Source: Streptomyces toyocaensis (GTDB lineage: Bacteria > Actinomycetota > Actinomycetes > Streptomycetales > Streptomycetaceae). From it: 64,000 bases of DNA. The stretch covers positions 1 through 64,000 of the forward strand of contig NZ_JFCB01000024.1 in assembly GCF_000725125.1 (NCBI RefSeq), given 5' to 3'. The notes under the pieces are model-generated. The model was not told where the DNA came from, did no database searches, and saw nothing but the letters and a program-made list of their open reading frames with translations. How positions within the stretch are numbered: position 1 is the stretch's first letter; each line of letters begins with the position of its first letter. Made by a program: the position numbers and the translations under genes. Positions 1-8,895 of this stretch are shown one piece after another.

Positions 1-1851
1 GGCCCCCGCCCCGCGGCGCCGAAGGTCATCCGCCTGGGCAGCCCCCGCCCCCGGCTGCGCCTGGTCGGCGTGGGCCTGACCCTGGTCATGCTCGCCTTCG
101 TCGTACGCCTGGTCCAGGTGCAGGCGGTCGACGCGAGCACCTACGCCGGCAAGGCGGAGCAGAACCGCTACGTGGGCCAGGTACTGGCCGCCGAACGCGG
201 CGAGATCACCGACCGCAACGGCGTGGCTCTCGCGACCAGCGAGGACGCCTACGACATCACCGCCGACCCCACGATGTTCGCACCGGAGGAACTGGACATC
301 GCCGACGGCCCCGAGCAGGCCGCAGCCCTCCTCGCCCCGATCCTCGGCGCGGACCAGGACGACCTGGTCGAGAAGCTTCGGCCGGAGAACGAGGCCCTGC
401 GCTACGTCAAACTGGCCGGCCGCCAGACCCCGCAGGTCTGGAAGCAGATCAAGGACCTGAAGGCCGCACTCGCCAAGAAGGCGGAGACGGACGAGTCCAC
501 CGCCAACGTCCTGGCCGGCGTGTTCTCCGTGCCCACCAGCAAGCGGGTGTACCCCAACAACGAGCTCGCCGCCGGGATACTGGGCTGGGTCAACGCCGAG
601 GGCAAGGGCGGCGGCGGCGTCGAACTGCAGCTGGACAAGCGGCTGGCCGGCGAGGACGGAAAGATCCGTTACGCCCAGTCCGGGGGTCGTCTGGTGCCCA
701 CCGCGGGCGGCTCCACCGAGACCCCGGCCGTGCCCGGCAGCGACATCGAGCTCACCATCGACCGTGACATCCAGTGGGCCGCGCAGAACGCCATCAGCGA
801 GCAGGTGAGGAAGTCGGCGGCCGACCGCGGTTACGTCATCGTCCAGGACACCCGCACCGGTGAGGTCCTCGCGATGGCCAACGCACCCGGGTTCGACCCG
901 GGCGACCTCTCCGAGGCCGATCCCAAGGCGCTCGGCAACGCGGCCCTCCAGGACGCCTTCGAACCCGGTTCCACGGCCAAGGTCCTCTCCATGGCCGCCG
1001 TCCTGGAGGAGAACGTCGCCACCCCGGGCACCCACGTCGTCGTGCCCAACCGGCTGCACCGCGGCGACCGGCTCTTCAAGGACGACGTCGACCACCCGAC
1101 CTGGTACCTCACGCTCAACGGGGTGCTCGCCAAGTCCAGCAACATCGGCACCATCCTCGCCACCGGCCAGCTCGGCAGGACCCAGGCCCAGGCCAACAAG
1201 GTCCTCTACGACTACCTGCGCAGGTTCGGCCTCGGCAGCCACAGCGGGCTCGGCTTCCCCGGCGAGACCAAGGGCATCCTCGCCCCGCCCGACGAGTGGT
1301 CCACCTCCCAGCAGTACACGATCCCTTTCGGCCAGGGCGTGTCCATCAACGCCATGCAGGCCGCCTCCGTCTACTCGACCATCGCCAACGGCGGCGTCCG
1401 CGTCGAGCCCACCCTCGTGCGCGGATCCAAGGGCCCCGACGGACGCTTCACCCCCGCCCCGAAACCCGGCAAGACCCGCGTCGTCAGCGAGAAGACGGCG
1501 AAGACGCTCGCCCGGATGCTGGAGTCGGTCGTGGACGACGAGGAAGGCACCGGCACCAAGGCACGCATCCCGGGGTACCGGGTCGCGGGGAAGACGGGTA
1601 CGGCGAACCGCGTGGATCCGGCCACCGGCAAGTACCACGGCTACACCTCGTCCTTCGCCGGCTTCGCGCCCGCCGACAAGCCCAGGATCACCGTCTACTG
1701 CGTCATCCAGAACGCCACCGAGGGCAGCTACTTCGGCGGCCAGATCTGCGGACCCGTGTACAAGCAGGTCATGGAGTTCGCCCTGAAGACCCTCCAGGTG
1801 CCGCCCACCGGTGCCGCCCCCGCCGCCCTCCCGGTCACCTTCACACCCTGA
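1..1851 (+). CDS. ftsI: Peptidoglycan D,D-transpeptidase FtsI (PBP3), 5' truncated by window edge
   Basis: Class B penicillin-binding protein that cross-links septal peptidoglycan with FtsW in the divisome. The frame is open to base 1, so the true start lies upstream; 616 residues are visible. A membrane anchor is seen at about visible residues 21-38, followed by the non-catalytic pedestal domain. The transpeptidase has all three motifs: STAK with the acylated serine codon at 970-972, SSN at 1135-1143, and KTGT at 1591-1602. It is followed by murE on the same strand, as in other actinobacterial dcw clusters. The short cytoplasmic stretch before the anchor is rich in Pro and Arg. The family call is secure; only the N-terminus is missing. 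Confidence 0.97.
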   Translation, partial: GPRPAAPKVIRLGSPRPRLRLVGVGLTLVMLAFVVRLVQVQAVDASTYAGKAEQNRYVGQVLAAERGEITDRNGVALATSEDAYDITADPTMFAPEELDIADGPEQAAALLAPILGADQDDLVEKLRPENEALRYVKLAGRQTPQVWKQIKDLKAALAKKAETDESTANVLAGVFSVPTSKRVYPNNELAAGILGWVNAEGKGGGGVELQLDKRLAGEDGKIRYAQSGGRLVPTAGGSTETPAVPGSDIELTIDRDIQWAAQNAISEQVRKSAADRGYVIVQDTRTGEVLAMANAPGFDPGDLSEADPKALGNAALQDAFEPGSTAKVLSMAAVLEENVATPGTHVVVPNRLHRGDRLFKDDVDHPTWYLTLNGVLAKSSNIGTILATGQLGRTQAQANKVLYDYLRRFGLGSHSGLGFPGETKGILAPPDEWSTSQQYTIPFGQGVSINAMQAASVYSTIANGGVRVEPTLVRGSKGPDGRFTPAPKPGKTRVVSEKTAKTLARMLESVVDDEEGTGTKARIPGYRVAGKTGTANRVDPATGKYHGYTSSFAGFAPADKPRITVYCVIQNATEGSYFGGQICGPVYKQVMEFALKTLQVPPTGAAPAALPVTFTP

Positions 1852-1963
1852 CCCGTACCGAGCACCGAGCCCCCAGGAACCACCTCGTGACAACGATCAC
1901 CCCCGATCCCGGGAACCAGAACACCCCCCGCCCCTCGCTTGGCCCCCCGGCCGGTGAGCCCGG

Positions 1964-1979
1964 TACGCTCACCGCCGTG
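1964..1979 (+). promoter_or_regulatory. Possible internal leaderless promoter for murE
   Basis: TACGCT at 1964-1969 lies 7 nt before an in-frame GTG at 1977, the same geometry seen before many other genes in this window. If used, MurE would start 15 codons earlier than annotated. No clear -35 box is visible, so this is inference. Confidence 0.35.
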
Positions 1980-2021
1980 CCACACGCCGATCAGTCCCAA
2001 TCCGCCCAGAAGGGCCACCCC

Positions 2022-3542
2022 GTGACATATCCGGGACCGCCCCGTCCGGTTCAGGTCTCCGCCACACCCCTCGCGGAACTCGCCGGTCAGCTGGGTGCAC
2101 CCGCGCCGGAGCAGGCCGCCGAGGTCACGGGCATCACCCATGACTCGCGGGCCGTCCGCCCCGGCGACCTGTACGCGGCCCTCCCGGGCGCCCGCGCCCA
2201 CGGCGCCGACTTCGTCAACCAGGCCGCCGGCCTCGGCGCCGTCGCCGTGCTGACCGACCCGTCCGGCGCCGAGCGCGTCGCCGCGGCCGGACTGCCGGCG
2301 CTCGTGGTGGACGACCCGCGCGCCCGGATGGGCGAGCTGGCCGCCACCATCTACGGCCGGCCGGGCCGCGATCTGCTCCAGATCGGCATCACCGGAACCT
2401 CGGGCAAGACCACCACCGCCTATCTCGTCGAGGGCGGTCTGAGGACCGTGCGCAGCACCGGACTGATCGGCACCGTGGAGATGCGCATCGGTGACGAGCG
2501 CATCAAGTCCGAGCGCACCACGCCCGAGGCCACCGACCTCCAGGCGCTGTTCGCCGTCATGCGCGAGCGCGGCACCGAAGCGGTCGCCATGGAGGTCTCC
2601 AGCCATGCCCTGGTCCTCGGCCGGGTCGACGGCTGCGTCTTCGACATCGCCGTCTTCACCAACCTCAGCCCGGAGCACATGGAGTTCCACTCCGGGATGG
2701 AGGACTACTTCCAGGCCAAGGCGCAGCTGTTCACGCCCGCCCGCAGCCGGCTCGGCGTGGTCAACGTGGACGACGAGTACGGCCGCCGCCTCGTCAAGGA
2801 GGCCGGGGTCCCGGTCGTCACGTACTCCGCCGAGGGACACCCCGACGCCGACTGGCGCGCCGAGGACGTCGAAGTCGGTCCGCTGGACTCGACGTTCACC
2901 GTGGCCGGCCCCGAGGGCGAGCGGATCACCGCCCGCTCGCCGCTGCCGGGCCCCTTCAACGTGGCCAACACCCTGGCCGCGATCGTCGCCCTCGCCGTCG
3001 CCGGGCTCGACCCGCAGGCCGCCGCCGACGGCGTCGCCGCCGTTCCGGGCGTGCCGGGCCGGCTGGAGCGGGTGGACGCCGGGCAGCCGTACCTCGCCGT
3101 CGTCGACTACGCGCACAAGACCGACGCCGTGGAGTCGGTGCTGCGCGCCCTGCGCAAGGTGACCCAGGGGCAGGTGCACGTCGTGCTCGGCTGCGGCGGC
3201 GACCGTGACCGGACCAAGCGCGAGCCCATGGGCGCCGCCGCCGCGCGGCTCGCCGACACCGCCGTACTGACCTCCGACAACCCCCGTTCCGAGGACCCCC
3301 TCGCGATCCTCGCCACCATGCTCCAGGGCGCGGCCTCCGTGCCCGCCCACGAGCGCGGCGAGGTGCAGGTCTTCGAGGACCGGGCCGCCGCGATCGCCGC
3401 CGCCGTCGCCCGGGCACGGCCCGGCGACACCGTGCTGGTCGCGGGCAAGGGCCACGAGCAGGGGCAGGACATCGCCGGGGTGGTGCGTCCCTTCGACGAC
3501 CGCCAGGTGCTTCGGGAAGCCATCAAGAAGACCCAGGGATGA
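2022..3542 (+). CDS. murE: UDP-N-acetylmuramoyl-tripeptide synthetase MurE (meso/LL-DAP adding)
   Basis: Cytoplasmic Mur ligase that adds diaminopimelate to UDP-MurNAc-L-Ala-D-Glu using ATP. The ATP loop GTSGKTTT is near 2394-2415 and the diaminopimelate-specificity motif DNPR is near 3277-3288. The chosen GTG at 2022 has AAGGG about 7 nt upstream and gives 506 residues, close to the family length of about 500. In-frame alternatives are GTG at 1977 (leaderless geometry) and GTG at 1887 with AGGA upstream; the extra residues would be a low-complexity tail. murF starts 4 nt after the stop, so the two are almost certainly cotranscribed. Function is certain, the start is not. Confidence 0.93.
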   Translation: MTYPGPPRPVQVSATPLAELAGQLGAPAPEQAAEVTGITHDSRAVRPGDLYAALPGARAHGADFVNQAAGLGAVAVLTDPSGAERVAAAGLPALVVDDPRARMGELAATIYGRPGRDLLQIGITGTSGKTTTAYLVEGGLRTVRSTGLIGTVEMRIGDERIKSERTTPEATDLQALFAVMRERGTEAVAMEVSSHALVLGRVDGCVFDIAVFTNLSPEHMEFHSGMEDYFQAKAQLFTPARSRLGVVNVDDEYGRRLVKEAGVPVVTYSAEGHPDADWRAEDVEVGPLDSTFTVAGPEGERITARSPLPGPFNVANTLAAIVALAVAGLDPQAAADGVAAVPGVPGRLERVDAGQPYLAVVDYAHKTDAVESVLRALRKVTQGQVHVVLGCGGDRDRTKREPMGAAAARLADTAVLTSDNPRSEDPLAILATMLQGAASVPAHERGEVQVFEDRAAAIAAAVARARPGDTVLVAGKGHEQGQDIAGVVRPFDDRQVLREAIKKTQG

Positions 3543-3546
3543 ACTT

Positions 3547-4962
3547 GTGATCGCCCTCTCCCTCGCCGAGATCGCTGAAGTCGTCGGCGGGCAGACGCAC
3601 GACATACCGGATCCGTCCGTCCAGGTCACCGGGCCGGTGGTCCGGGACTCGCGGGAGGCGGGTCCGGGCAGCCTGTTCGTCGCCTTCGTCGGCGAGCGCG
3701 TGGACGGACACGACTACGCCGCCGCGGTCGTCGAGGCGGGAGCGGCCGCCGTGCTGGCCTCCCGGCCCGTCGGCGTGCCCGCGATCGTCGTCGAGGACGT
3801 CCAGGCCGCCCTCGGGGCCCTCGCCAGGTACGTCGTCGGCCGGCTCGGCGCCACCCTCGTCGCGCTGACCGGCTCGGCCGGCAAGACCAGCACCAAGGAC
3901 CTCATCGCCCAGGTGCTCGGGAGCAAGGCGCCGACCGTCTTCACCCCCGGCTCCCTCAACAACGAGATCGGGCTGCCGCTCACCGCGCTCACCGCCACCG
4001 AGGAGACGAAGTTCCTGGTGCTGGAGATGGGAGCGCGCGGAATCGGCCACATCCGCTACCTCACCGGTCTGACACCGCCCAGGGTCGGCCTGGTCCTGAA
4101 CGTCGGCTCCGCCCACATCGGCGAGTTCGGCGGCCGGGAGCAGATCGCCGAGGCCAAGGGCGAGCTGGTCGAGGCCCTGCCCCCGGCCGAGGAGGGCGGT
4201 ATCGCGATCCTCAACGCGGACGACCCCTTCGTCCGGGCCATGGCCTCCCGTACGAAGGCGAAGGTGGTCCTTTTCGGAGAGTCCGACGAAGCGGACGTCT
4301 CCGCCGAGAACGTGCGACTCACGGACAGCGGACAGCCCTCCTTCAGGCTTCACACACCCTCCGGTGCATCCGATGTGACCATGCGCCTGTACGGTGAGCA
4401 TCACGTGTCGAACGCGCTCGCCGCGGCCGCCGTCGCCCACGAGTTGGGCTTGTCCGCAGACGAGATCGCCCGCGCGCTCTCCGAGGCGGGCTCCCTCTCC
4501 CGCTGGCGGATGGAGGTCACCGAGCGCCCGGACGGCGTGACGGTCGTCAACGACGCCTACAACGCGAACCCCGAGTCCATGAAGGCCGCGCTGCGCGCGC
4601 TGGTGGCCATGGGCAAGGGACGCCGTACGTGGGCGGTGCTCGGCAAGATGGCCGAGCTCGGGGACGAGGCGCTCGCCGAGCACGACGCGGTCGGACGGCT
4701 CGCCGTCCGGCTCAACGTCAGCAAGCTCGTCGCGGTCGGGGGCAGGGAAGCCGCCTGGCTGCAACTGGGCGCATATAACGAGGGTTCGTGGGGTGAGGAG
4801 TCGGTGCACGTGTCCGACGCACAGGCGGCGGTCGACCTGTTGCGCAGCGAATTGCGCCCGGGAGACGTCGTTCTCGTGAAGGCGTCCCGTTCGGTCGGGC
4901 TCGAGAGCGTGGCGCAGGCGCTGCTCGAGACCGGTGCCGAGGGTGAGGTCGCCGCCCGATGA
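3547..4962 (+). CDS. murF: UDP-N-acetylmuramoyl-tripeptide--D-alanyl-D-alanine ligase MurF
   Basis: Adds the D-Ala-D-Ala dipeptide to complete the UDP-MurNAc pentapeptide in the cytoplasm. The 471 residues show the three Mur-ligase domains: an N-terminal substrate domain, a central ATPase with GSAGKTSTKD near residue 110, and a C-terminal domain beginning around the conserved NDAYNANPES stretch. GTG is the first start after the murE stop. The stop overlaps the mraY start as ATGA, so translation of the two is probably coupled. Confidence 0.97.
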   Translation: MIALSLAEIAEVVGGQTHDIPDPSVQVTGPVVRDSREAGPGSLFVAFVGERVDGHDYAAAVVEAGAAAVLASRPVGVPAIVVEDVQAALGALARYVVGRLGATLVALTGSAGKTSTKDLIAQVLGSKAPTVFTPGSLNNEIGLPLTALTATEETKFLVLEMGARGIGHIRYLTGLTPPRVGLVLNVGSAHIGEFGGREQIAEAKGELVEALPPAEEGGIAILNADDPFVRAMASRTKAKVVLFGESDEADVSAENVRLTDSGQPSFRLHTPSGASDVTMRLYGEHHVSNALAAAAVAHELGLSADEIARALSEAGSLSRWRMEVTERPDGVTVVNDAYNANPESMKAALRALVAMGKGRRTWAVLGKMAELGDEALAEHDAVGRLAVRLNVSKLVAVGGREAAWLQLGAYNEGSWGEESVHVSDAQAAVDLLRSELRPGDVVLVKASRSVGLESVAQALLETGAEGEVAAR

Positions 4963-6032
4963 TGAAGCAGATCCTGTTCGCAGGAGTCATTGGCCTCTTC
5001 CTGACCCTGGTCGGCACCCCGCTGCTGATCAAGCTGCTCGCCCGCAAGGGGTACGGGCAGTACATCCGTGACGACGGCCCGCGCGAGCACGCCAGCAAGC
5101 GCGGTACGCCGACGATGGGCGGTATCGCCTTCATCCTGGCGACGGTCGCCGCCTACTTCCTGTCCAAGGCGATCACCGGTTACACCCCGACGTATTCGGG
5201 TCTGCTGGTGCTCGGCCTCATGGTGGGCATGGGCATGGTCGGCTTCCTGGACGACTACATCAAGATCGTCAAGCGGCGGTCGCTGGGTCTGCGGGCCAAG
5301 GCCAAGATGGCCGGCCAGCTGATCGTCGGTATCGCCTTCGCGGTGCTCTCCCTGCAGTTCGCGGACGCCCGCGGTCAGACCCCGGCGTCCACCAAACTGT
5401 CGTTCATCACGGACTTCGGCTGGACCATCGGTCCGGTGCTGTTCGTGGTGTGGGCGCTGTTCATGATCCTCGCCATGTCCAACGGCGTGAACCTGACCGA
5501 CGGTCTGGACGGCCTCGCCACCGGCGCCTCCGTCCTGGTCTTCGGCGCCTACACCTTCATCGGCGTCTGGCAGTTCCAGGAGTCCTGCGCCAACGGCGAG
5601 ACGCTGACCAACCCGGGCGCCTGTTACGAGGTGCGCGACCCGTTGGATCTCGCGGTCGTCGCCTCCGCGCTGATGGGTTCCTGCCTCGGCTTCCTGTGGT
5701 GGAACACCTCCCCGGCCAAGATCTTCATGGGCGACACCGGTTCGCTGGCGCTCGGCGGTGTGCTCGCGGGCCTCGCGATCTGCTCCCGCACCGAGCTGCT
5801 GCTGGCCATCCTGGGCGGTCTGTTCGTCCTCATCACCATGTCGGTGGTCATCCAGGTCGGCTCGTTCAAGCTCACCGGCAAGCGCGTCTTCCGGATGGCG
5901 CCGCTCCAGCACCACTTCGAACTCAAAGGCTGGTCCGAAGTCCTCGTGGTGGTCCGTTTCTGGATCATCCAGGGCATCTGTGTGATCGTCGGACTCGGCC
6001 TCTTCTACGCGGGATGGGCAGCGGACAAGTGA
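4959..6032 (+). CDS. mraY: Phospho-N-acetylmuramoyl-pentapeptide transferase MraY
   Basis: Integral membrane enzyme that transfers phospho-MurNAc-pentapeptide to undecaprenyl phosphate, forming lipid I. The 357 residues contain about ten hydrophobic helices. Catalytic acidic motifs are present: LDDYIK after the third helix and NLTDGLDGLA in the middle loop. Two tandem ATG codons (4959 and 4962) are possible starts; the first gives a 4-nt overlap with murF. The murD start codon lies inside the last codons (GTG at 6029), which indicates translational coupling. Confidence 0.97.
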   Translation: MMKQILFAGVIGLFLTLVGTPLLIKLLARKGYGQYIRDDGPREHASKRGTPTMGGIAFILATVAAYFLSKAITGYTPTYSGLLVLGLMVGMGMVGFLDDYIKIVKRRSLGLRAKAKMAGQLIVGIAFAVLSLQFADARGQTPASTKLSFITDFGWTIGPVLFVVWALFMILAMSNGVNLTDGLDGLATGASVLVFGAYTFIGVWQFQESCANGETLTNPGACYEVRDPLDLAVVASALMGSCLGFLWWNTSPAKIFMGDTGSLALGGVLAGLAICSRTELLLAILGGLFVLITMSVVIQVGSFKLTGKRVFRMAPLQHHFELKGWSEVLVVVRFWIIQGICVIVGLGLFYAGWAADK

Positions 6033-7450
6033 CCACCTCCTCGGTGCCTTTCGAATGTCAGGGCAAGCACGTCACCGTCGCCGGCCTCGGCGTCTCCGGC
6101 GTCCCGGCGGCCAAGGTGCTGCACGGGCTCGGCGCGAAGGTCACCGTCGTCAACGACGGGGACGACGCACGCGCGCGGGAGCAGGCCGCCGGACTGGAGG
6201 CGCTCGGTATCACCGTCCGCCTCGGCGACGGCGACACGCTTCCCGAGGGCACCGAGCTGATCGTCACCGCTCCCGGCTGGAGGCCGGACAAGCCGCTGTT
6301 CGCGGCCGCGGACGAGGCCGGGGTGCCGGTGTGGGGCGACGTCGAGCTCGCCTGGCGGCTCAGGAAGCCCGGCGCGGCCCCCTGGCTCGCGGTCACCGGC
6401 ACCAACGGCAAGACCACCACCGTCCAGATGCTCGCCGCCATCCTGAAGGCGGCCGGGCTGCGCACCGCGGCCGTCGGCAACATCGGCGTCTCCCTCCTCG
6501 ACGCGGTGCTCGGCGAGGAGGAGTACGACGTGCTCGCGGTGGAGCTGTCCAGCTACCAGCTCCACTGGGCGCCGTCCCTGCGCGCCCACTCCGCCGCCGT
6601 GCTCAACCTGGCCCCCGACCACCTCGACTGGCACGGCTCCATGGAGGCGTACGCCAGGGACAAGGGCCGTGTCTACGAGGGCAATCGCGTCGCCTGCGTC
6701 TACAACGTGGCCGACAAGGCCACCGAGGACCTGGTCCGCGAGGCCGACGTGGAGGAGGGCTGCCGCGCCGTCGGCTTCACCCTGGGCACGCCGGGCCCCT
6801 CCCAACTCGGCGTCGTGGAGGGCCTGCTGGTCGACCGCGCCTTCGTCGAGAACCGCCAGAAGAACGCCCAGGAACTCGCCGAGGTCTCCGACGTCAGGCC
6901 CGCGGCCCCGCACAACATCGCCAACGCCCTTGCGGCCGCCGCCCTCGCGCGGGCCTACGGGGTGCCCGCGGGCGCCGTACGGGAGGGCCTGCGTGCCTTC
7001 ACCCCGGACGCCCACAGGATCGCGCACGTCGCCGACCTGGACGACGTCGCCTACGTCGACGACTCCAAGGCCACCAACACCCATGCCGCCGAGGCCTCGT
7101 TGGCCGCGTACGAGTCGATCGTGTGGATCGCCGGCGGCCTCGCCAAGGGCGCCACCTTCGACGAGCTGGTGGCGGGCTCGGCGAAGCGGCTGCGGGGTGC
7201 CGTGCTGATCGGCAGGGACCGTGCCCTGATCCGCGAAGCCCTAGCGCGACACGCCCCGGAAGTACCCGTCGTCGACCTCGACCGGACCGACACTGGGGCG
7301 ATGCTCCAGGCCGTCCAGGAGGCGAAGCGGCTCGCACGGCCCGGCGACACGGTCCTGCTGGCCCCCGCCTGTGCCTCGATGGACATGTTCGCCAACTACG
7401 ACAAGCGCGGTGACGCGTTCGCACAGGCGGTGCGCGAGCTCGGCGCCTGA
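6029..7450 (+). CDS. murD: UDP-N-acetylmuramoylalanine--D-glutamate ligase MurD
   Basis: ATP-dependent ligase that adds D-Glu to UDP-MurNAc-L-Ala. The 473 residues include an N-terminal Rossmann-like domain (GLGVSG), the P-loop GTNGKTTT near 6400, and the C-terminal DDSKATNTHA motif. The start is set by the 4-nt overlap with the mraY stop; an open frame continues upstream but only as a shadow of mraY. About 86 bp without a long gene separate it from ftsW. Confidence 0.96.
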   Translation: MTTSSVPFECQGKHVTVAGLGVSGVPAAKVLHGLGAKVTVVNDGDDARAREQAAGLEALGITVRLGDGDTLPEGTELIVTAPGWRPDKPLFAAADEAGVPVWGDVELAWRLRKPGAAPWLAVTGTNGKTTTVQMLAAILKAAGLRTAAVGNIGVSLLDAVLGEEEYDVLAVELSSYQLHWAPSLRAHSAAVLNLAPDHLDWHGSMEAYARDKGRVYEGNRVACVYNVADKATEDLVREADVEEGCRAVGFTLGTPGPSQLGVVEGLLVDRAFVENRQKNAQELAEVSDVRPAAPHNIANALAAAALARAYGVPAGAVREGLRAFTPDAHRIAHVADLDDVAYVDDSKATNTHAAEASLAAYESIVWIAGGLAKGATFDELVAGSAKRLRGAVLIGRDRALIREALARHAPEVPVVDLDRTDTGAMLQAVQEAKRLARPGDTVLLAPACASMDMFANYDKRGDAFAQAVRELGA

Positions 7451-7490
7451 ATCCCGGCCGCCTGGCGCCGGGCGACCTTGGGAGGGACGC

Positions 7491-7547
7491 GTGGGACCGT
7501 CTAGGGCCTGTTGTCCGGTGTACGGCGGAGGTCGTGATGCCCAGTAG
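7491..7547 (+). CDS. Possible 18-codon leader ORF upstream of ftsW
   Basis: GTG at 7491 is preceded by GGGAGGG four nucleotides upstream and opens an 18-codon frame that stops with TAG at 7545-7547, overlapping the ftsW start by 11 nt in another frame. The short peptide has a Cys-Cys pair and no recognisable domain. It could couple ribosomes onto ftsW or be chance in a GC-rich genome; only the good Shine-Dalgarno sequence argues for it. Confidence 0.3.
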   Translation: MGPSRACCPVYGGGRDAQ

Positions 7548-8889
7548 CCGTACCGGGCGCCCGCCCGTCCAGCGGGCCGCCCGGCGACCCGTCGTACCCG
7601 GGCCCCCGCGCGAGAACCCCTTCCGCGCCCTGGTCACCCGGGCGCGCCGGGCCTGGGACCGGCCGCTGACCGCGTACTACCTGATCCTCGGCGGCAGTCT
7701 GCTGATCACCGTGCTGGGCCTGGTGATGGTCTACTCGGCCTCCCAGATCACGGCGCTGCAGATGTCGCTGCCGGGCTCGTACTTCTTCCTCAAGCAGCTC
7801 CTGGCGGCCGGGATCGGCGCCGTCCTGCTGCTCGCGGCCTCCCGGATGCCGGTGAAGCTGCACCGTGCGCTGGCCTACCCCATCCTCGCGGGCGCCGTCG
7901 TCCTGATGATCCTGGTGCAGGTGCCGGGGATAGGAGTCGCGGTCAACGGGAACCAGAACTGGATCGCCGTCGGCAGTACCTTCCAGCTCCAGCCCAGTGA
8001 GTTCGGCAAGCTCGCGCTGGTGCTGTGGGGCGCCGATCTGCTGGCCCGCAAGCAGGACAAGCGGCTGCTGACCCAGTGGAAGCACATGCTGGTGCCGCTG
8101 GTGCCGGCCGCCTTCATGCTGCTCGGGCTGATCATGCTGGGCGGCGACATGGGTACGGCGATCATCCTGACGGCCATCCTGTTCGGTCTGCTGTGGCTGG
8201 CGGGAGCGCCGACCCGGCTGTTCGTCGGCGTGCTGTCGGTCGCCGCGCTGCTCGGCGCCGTCCTCATCCGCACCAGTCCCAACCGCATGGCCCGGCTCTC
8301 CTGCCTCGGCGCCACCGAGCCCCAGGCGGGCCCGGTCGACTGCTGGCAGGCCGTGCACGGGATCTACGCCCTCGCCTCCGGCGGAATCTTTGGTTCCGGA
8401 CTTGGCGCGAGTGTGGAGAAATGGGGCCAACTGCCAGAAGCCCACACGGACTTCATCTTCGCCGTCACCGGTGAGGAACTGGGCCTGGCGGGGACGCTGT
8501 CGGTACTCGCCCTGTTCGCGGCTCTAGGCTATGCGGGTATCCGCGTGGCCGGACGCACGGAGGATCCCTTCGTGAGGTATGCCGCGGGAGGCGTGACCAC
8601 CTGGATCACGGCCCAGGCCGTGATCAACATCGGTGCGGTGCTCGGTCTGCTGCCGATCGCCGGTGTCCCGCTCCCGCTGTTCTCCTACGGAGGGTCCGCC
8701 CTGCTGCCGACCATGTTCGCCATCGGGCTGCTGATCGCCTTCGCGCGTGAGGACCCCGCTGCGCGGATGGCGCTTGCGATGCGGCAACCCCGCTTTGGTA
8801 AAAAGCGGATCGGGGGTTCTCAGCGGCCCCGGAGATGGAACACGATGCGACGGCGCGCCCCGGTGGCGCGTTCGTCCGGAGAGCGGTGA
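7537..8889 (+). CDS. ftsW: Lipid II polymerase / SEDS protein FtsW
   Basis: Septal SEDS glycosyltransferase that polymerises lipid II in partnership with FtsI. The 450 residues carry a basic, Pro/Arg-rich cytoplasmic N-terminus of about 45 residues, then roughly ten hydrophobic helices, with the SEDS-type loop ending in ...EELG and a polar basic tail. GTG 7534 and ATG 7537 are adjacent; GGAGG at 7527-7531 leaves 5 nt before the ATG but only 2 before the GTG, so the ATG is preferred. murG follows after 6 nt. Confidence 0.95.
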   Translation: MPSSRTGRPPVQRAARRPVVPGPPRENPFRALVTRARRAWDRPLTAYYLILGGSLLITVLGLVMVYSASQITALQMSLPGSYFFLKQLLAAGIGAVLLLAASRMPVKLHRALAYPILAGAVVLMILVQVPGIGVAVNGNQNWIAVGSTFQLQPSEFGKLALVLWGADLLARKQDKRLLTQWKHMLVPLVPAAFMLLGLIMLGGDMGTAIILTAILFGLLWLAGAPTRLFVGVLSVAALLGAVLIRTSPNRMARLSCLGATEPQAGPVDCWQAVHGIYALASGGIFGSGLGASVEKWGQLPEAHTDFIFAVTGEELGLAGTLSVLALFAALGYAGIRVAGRTEDPFVRYAAGGVTTWITAQAVINIGAVLGLLPIAGVPLPLFSYGGSALLPTMFAIGLLIAFAREDPAARMALAMRQPRFGKKRIGGSQRPRRWNTMRRRAPVARSSGER

Positions 8890-8895
8890 ATTTCG

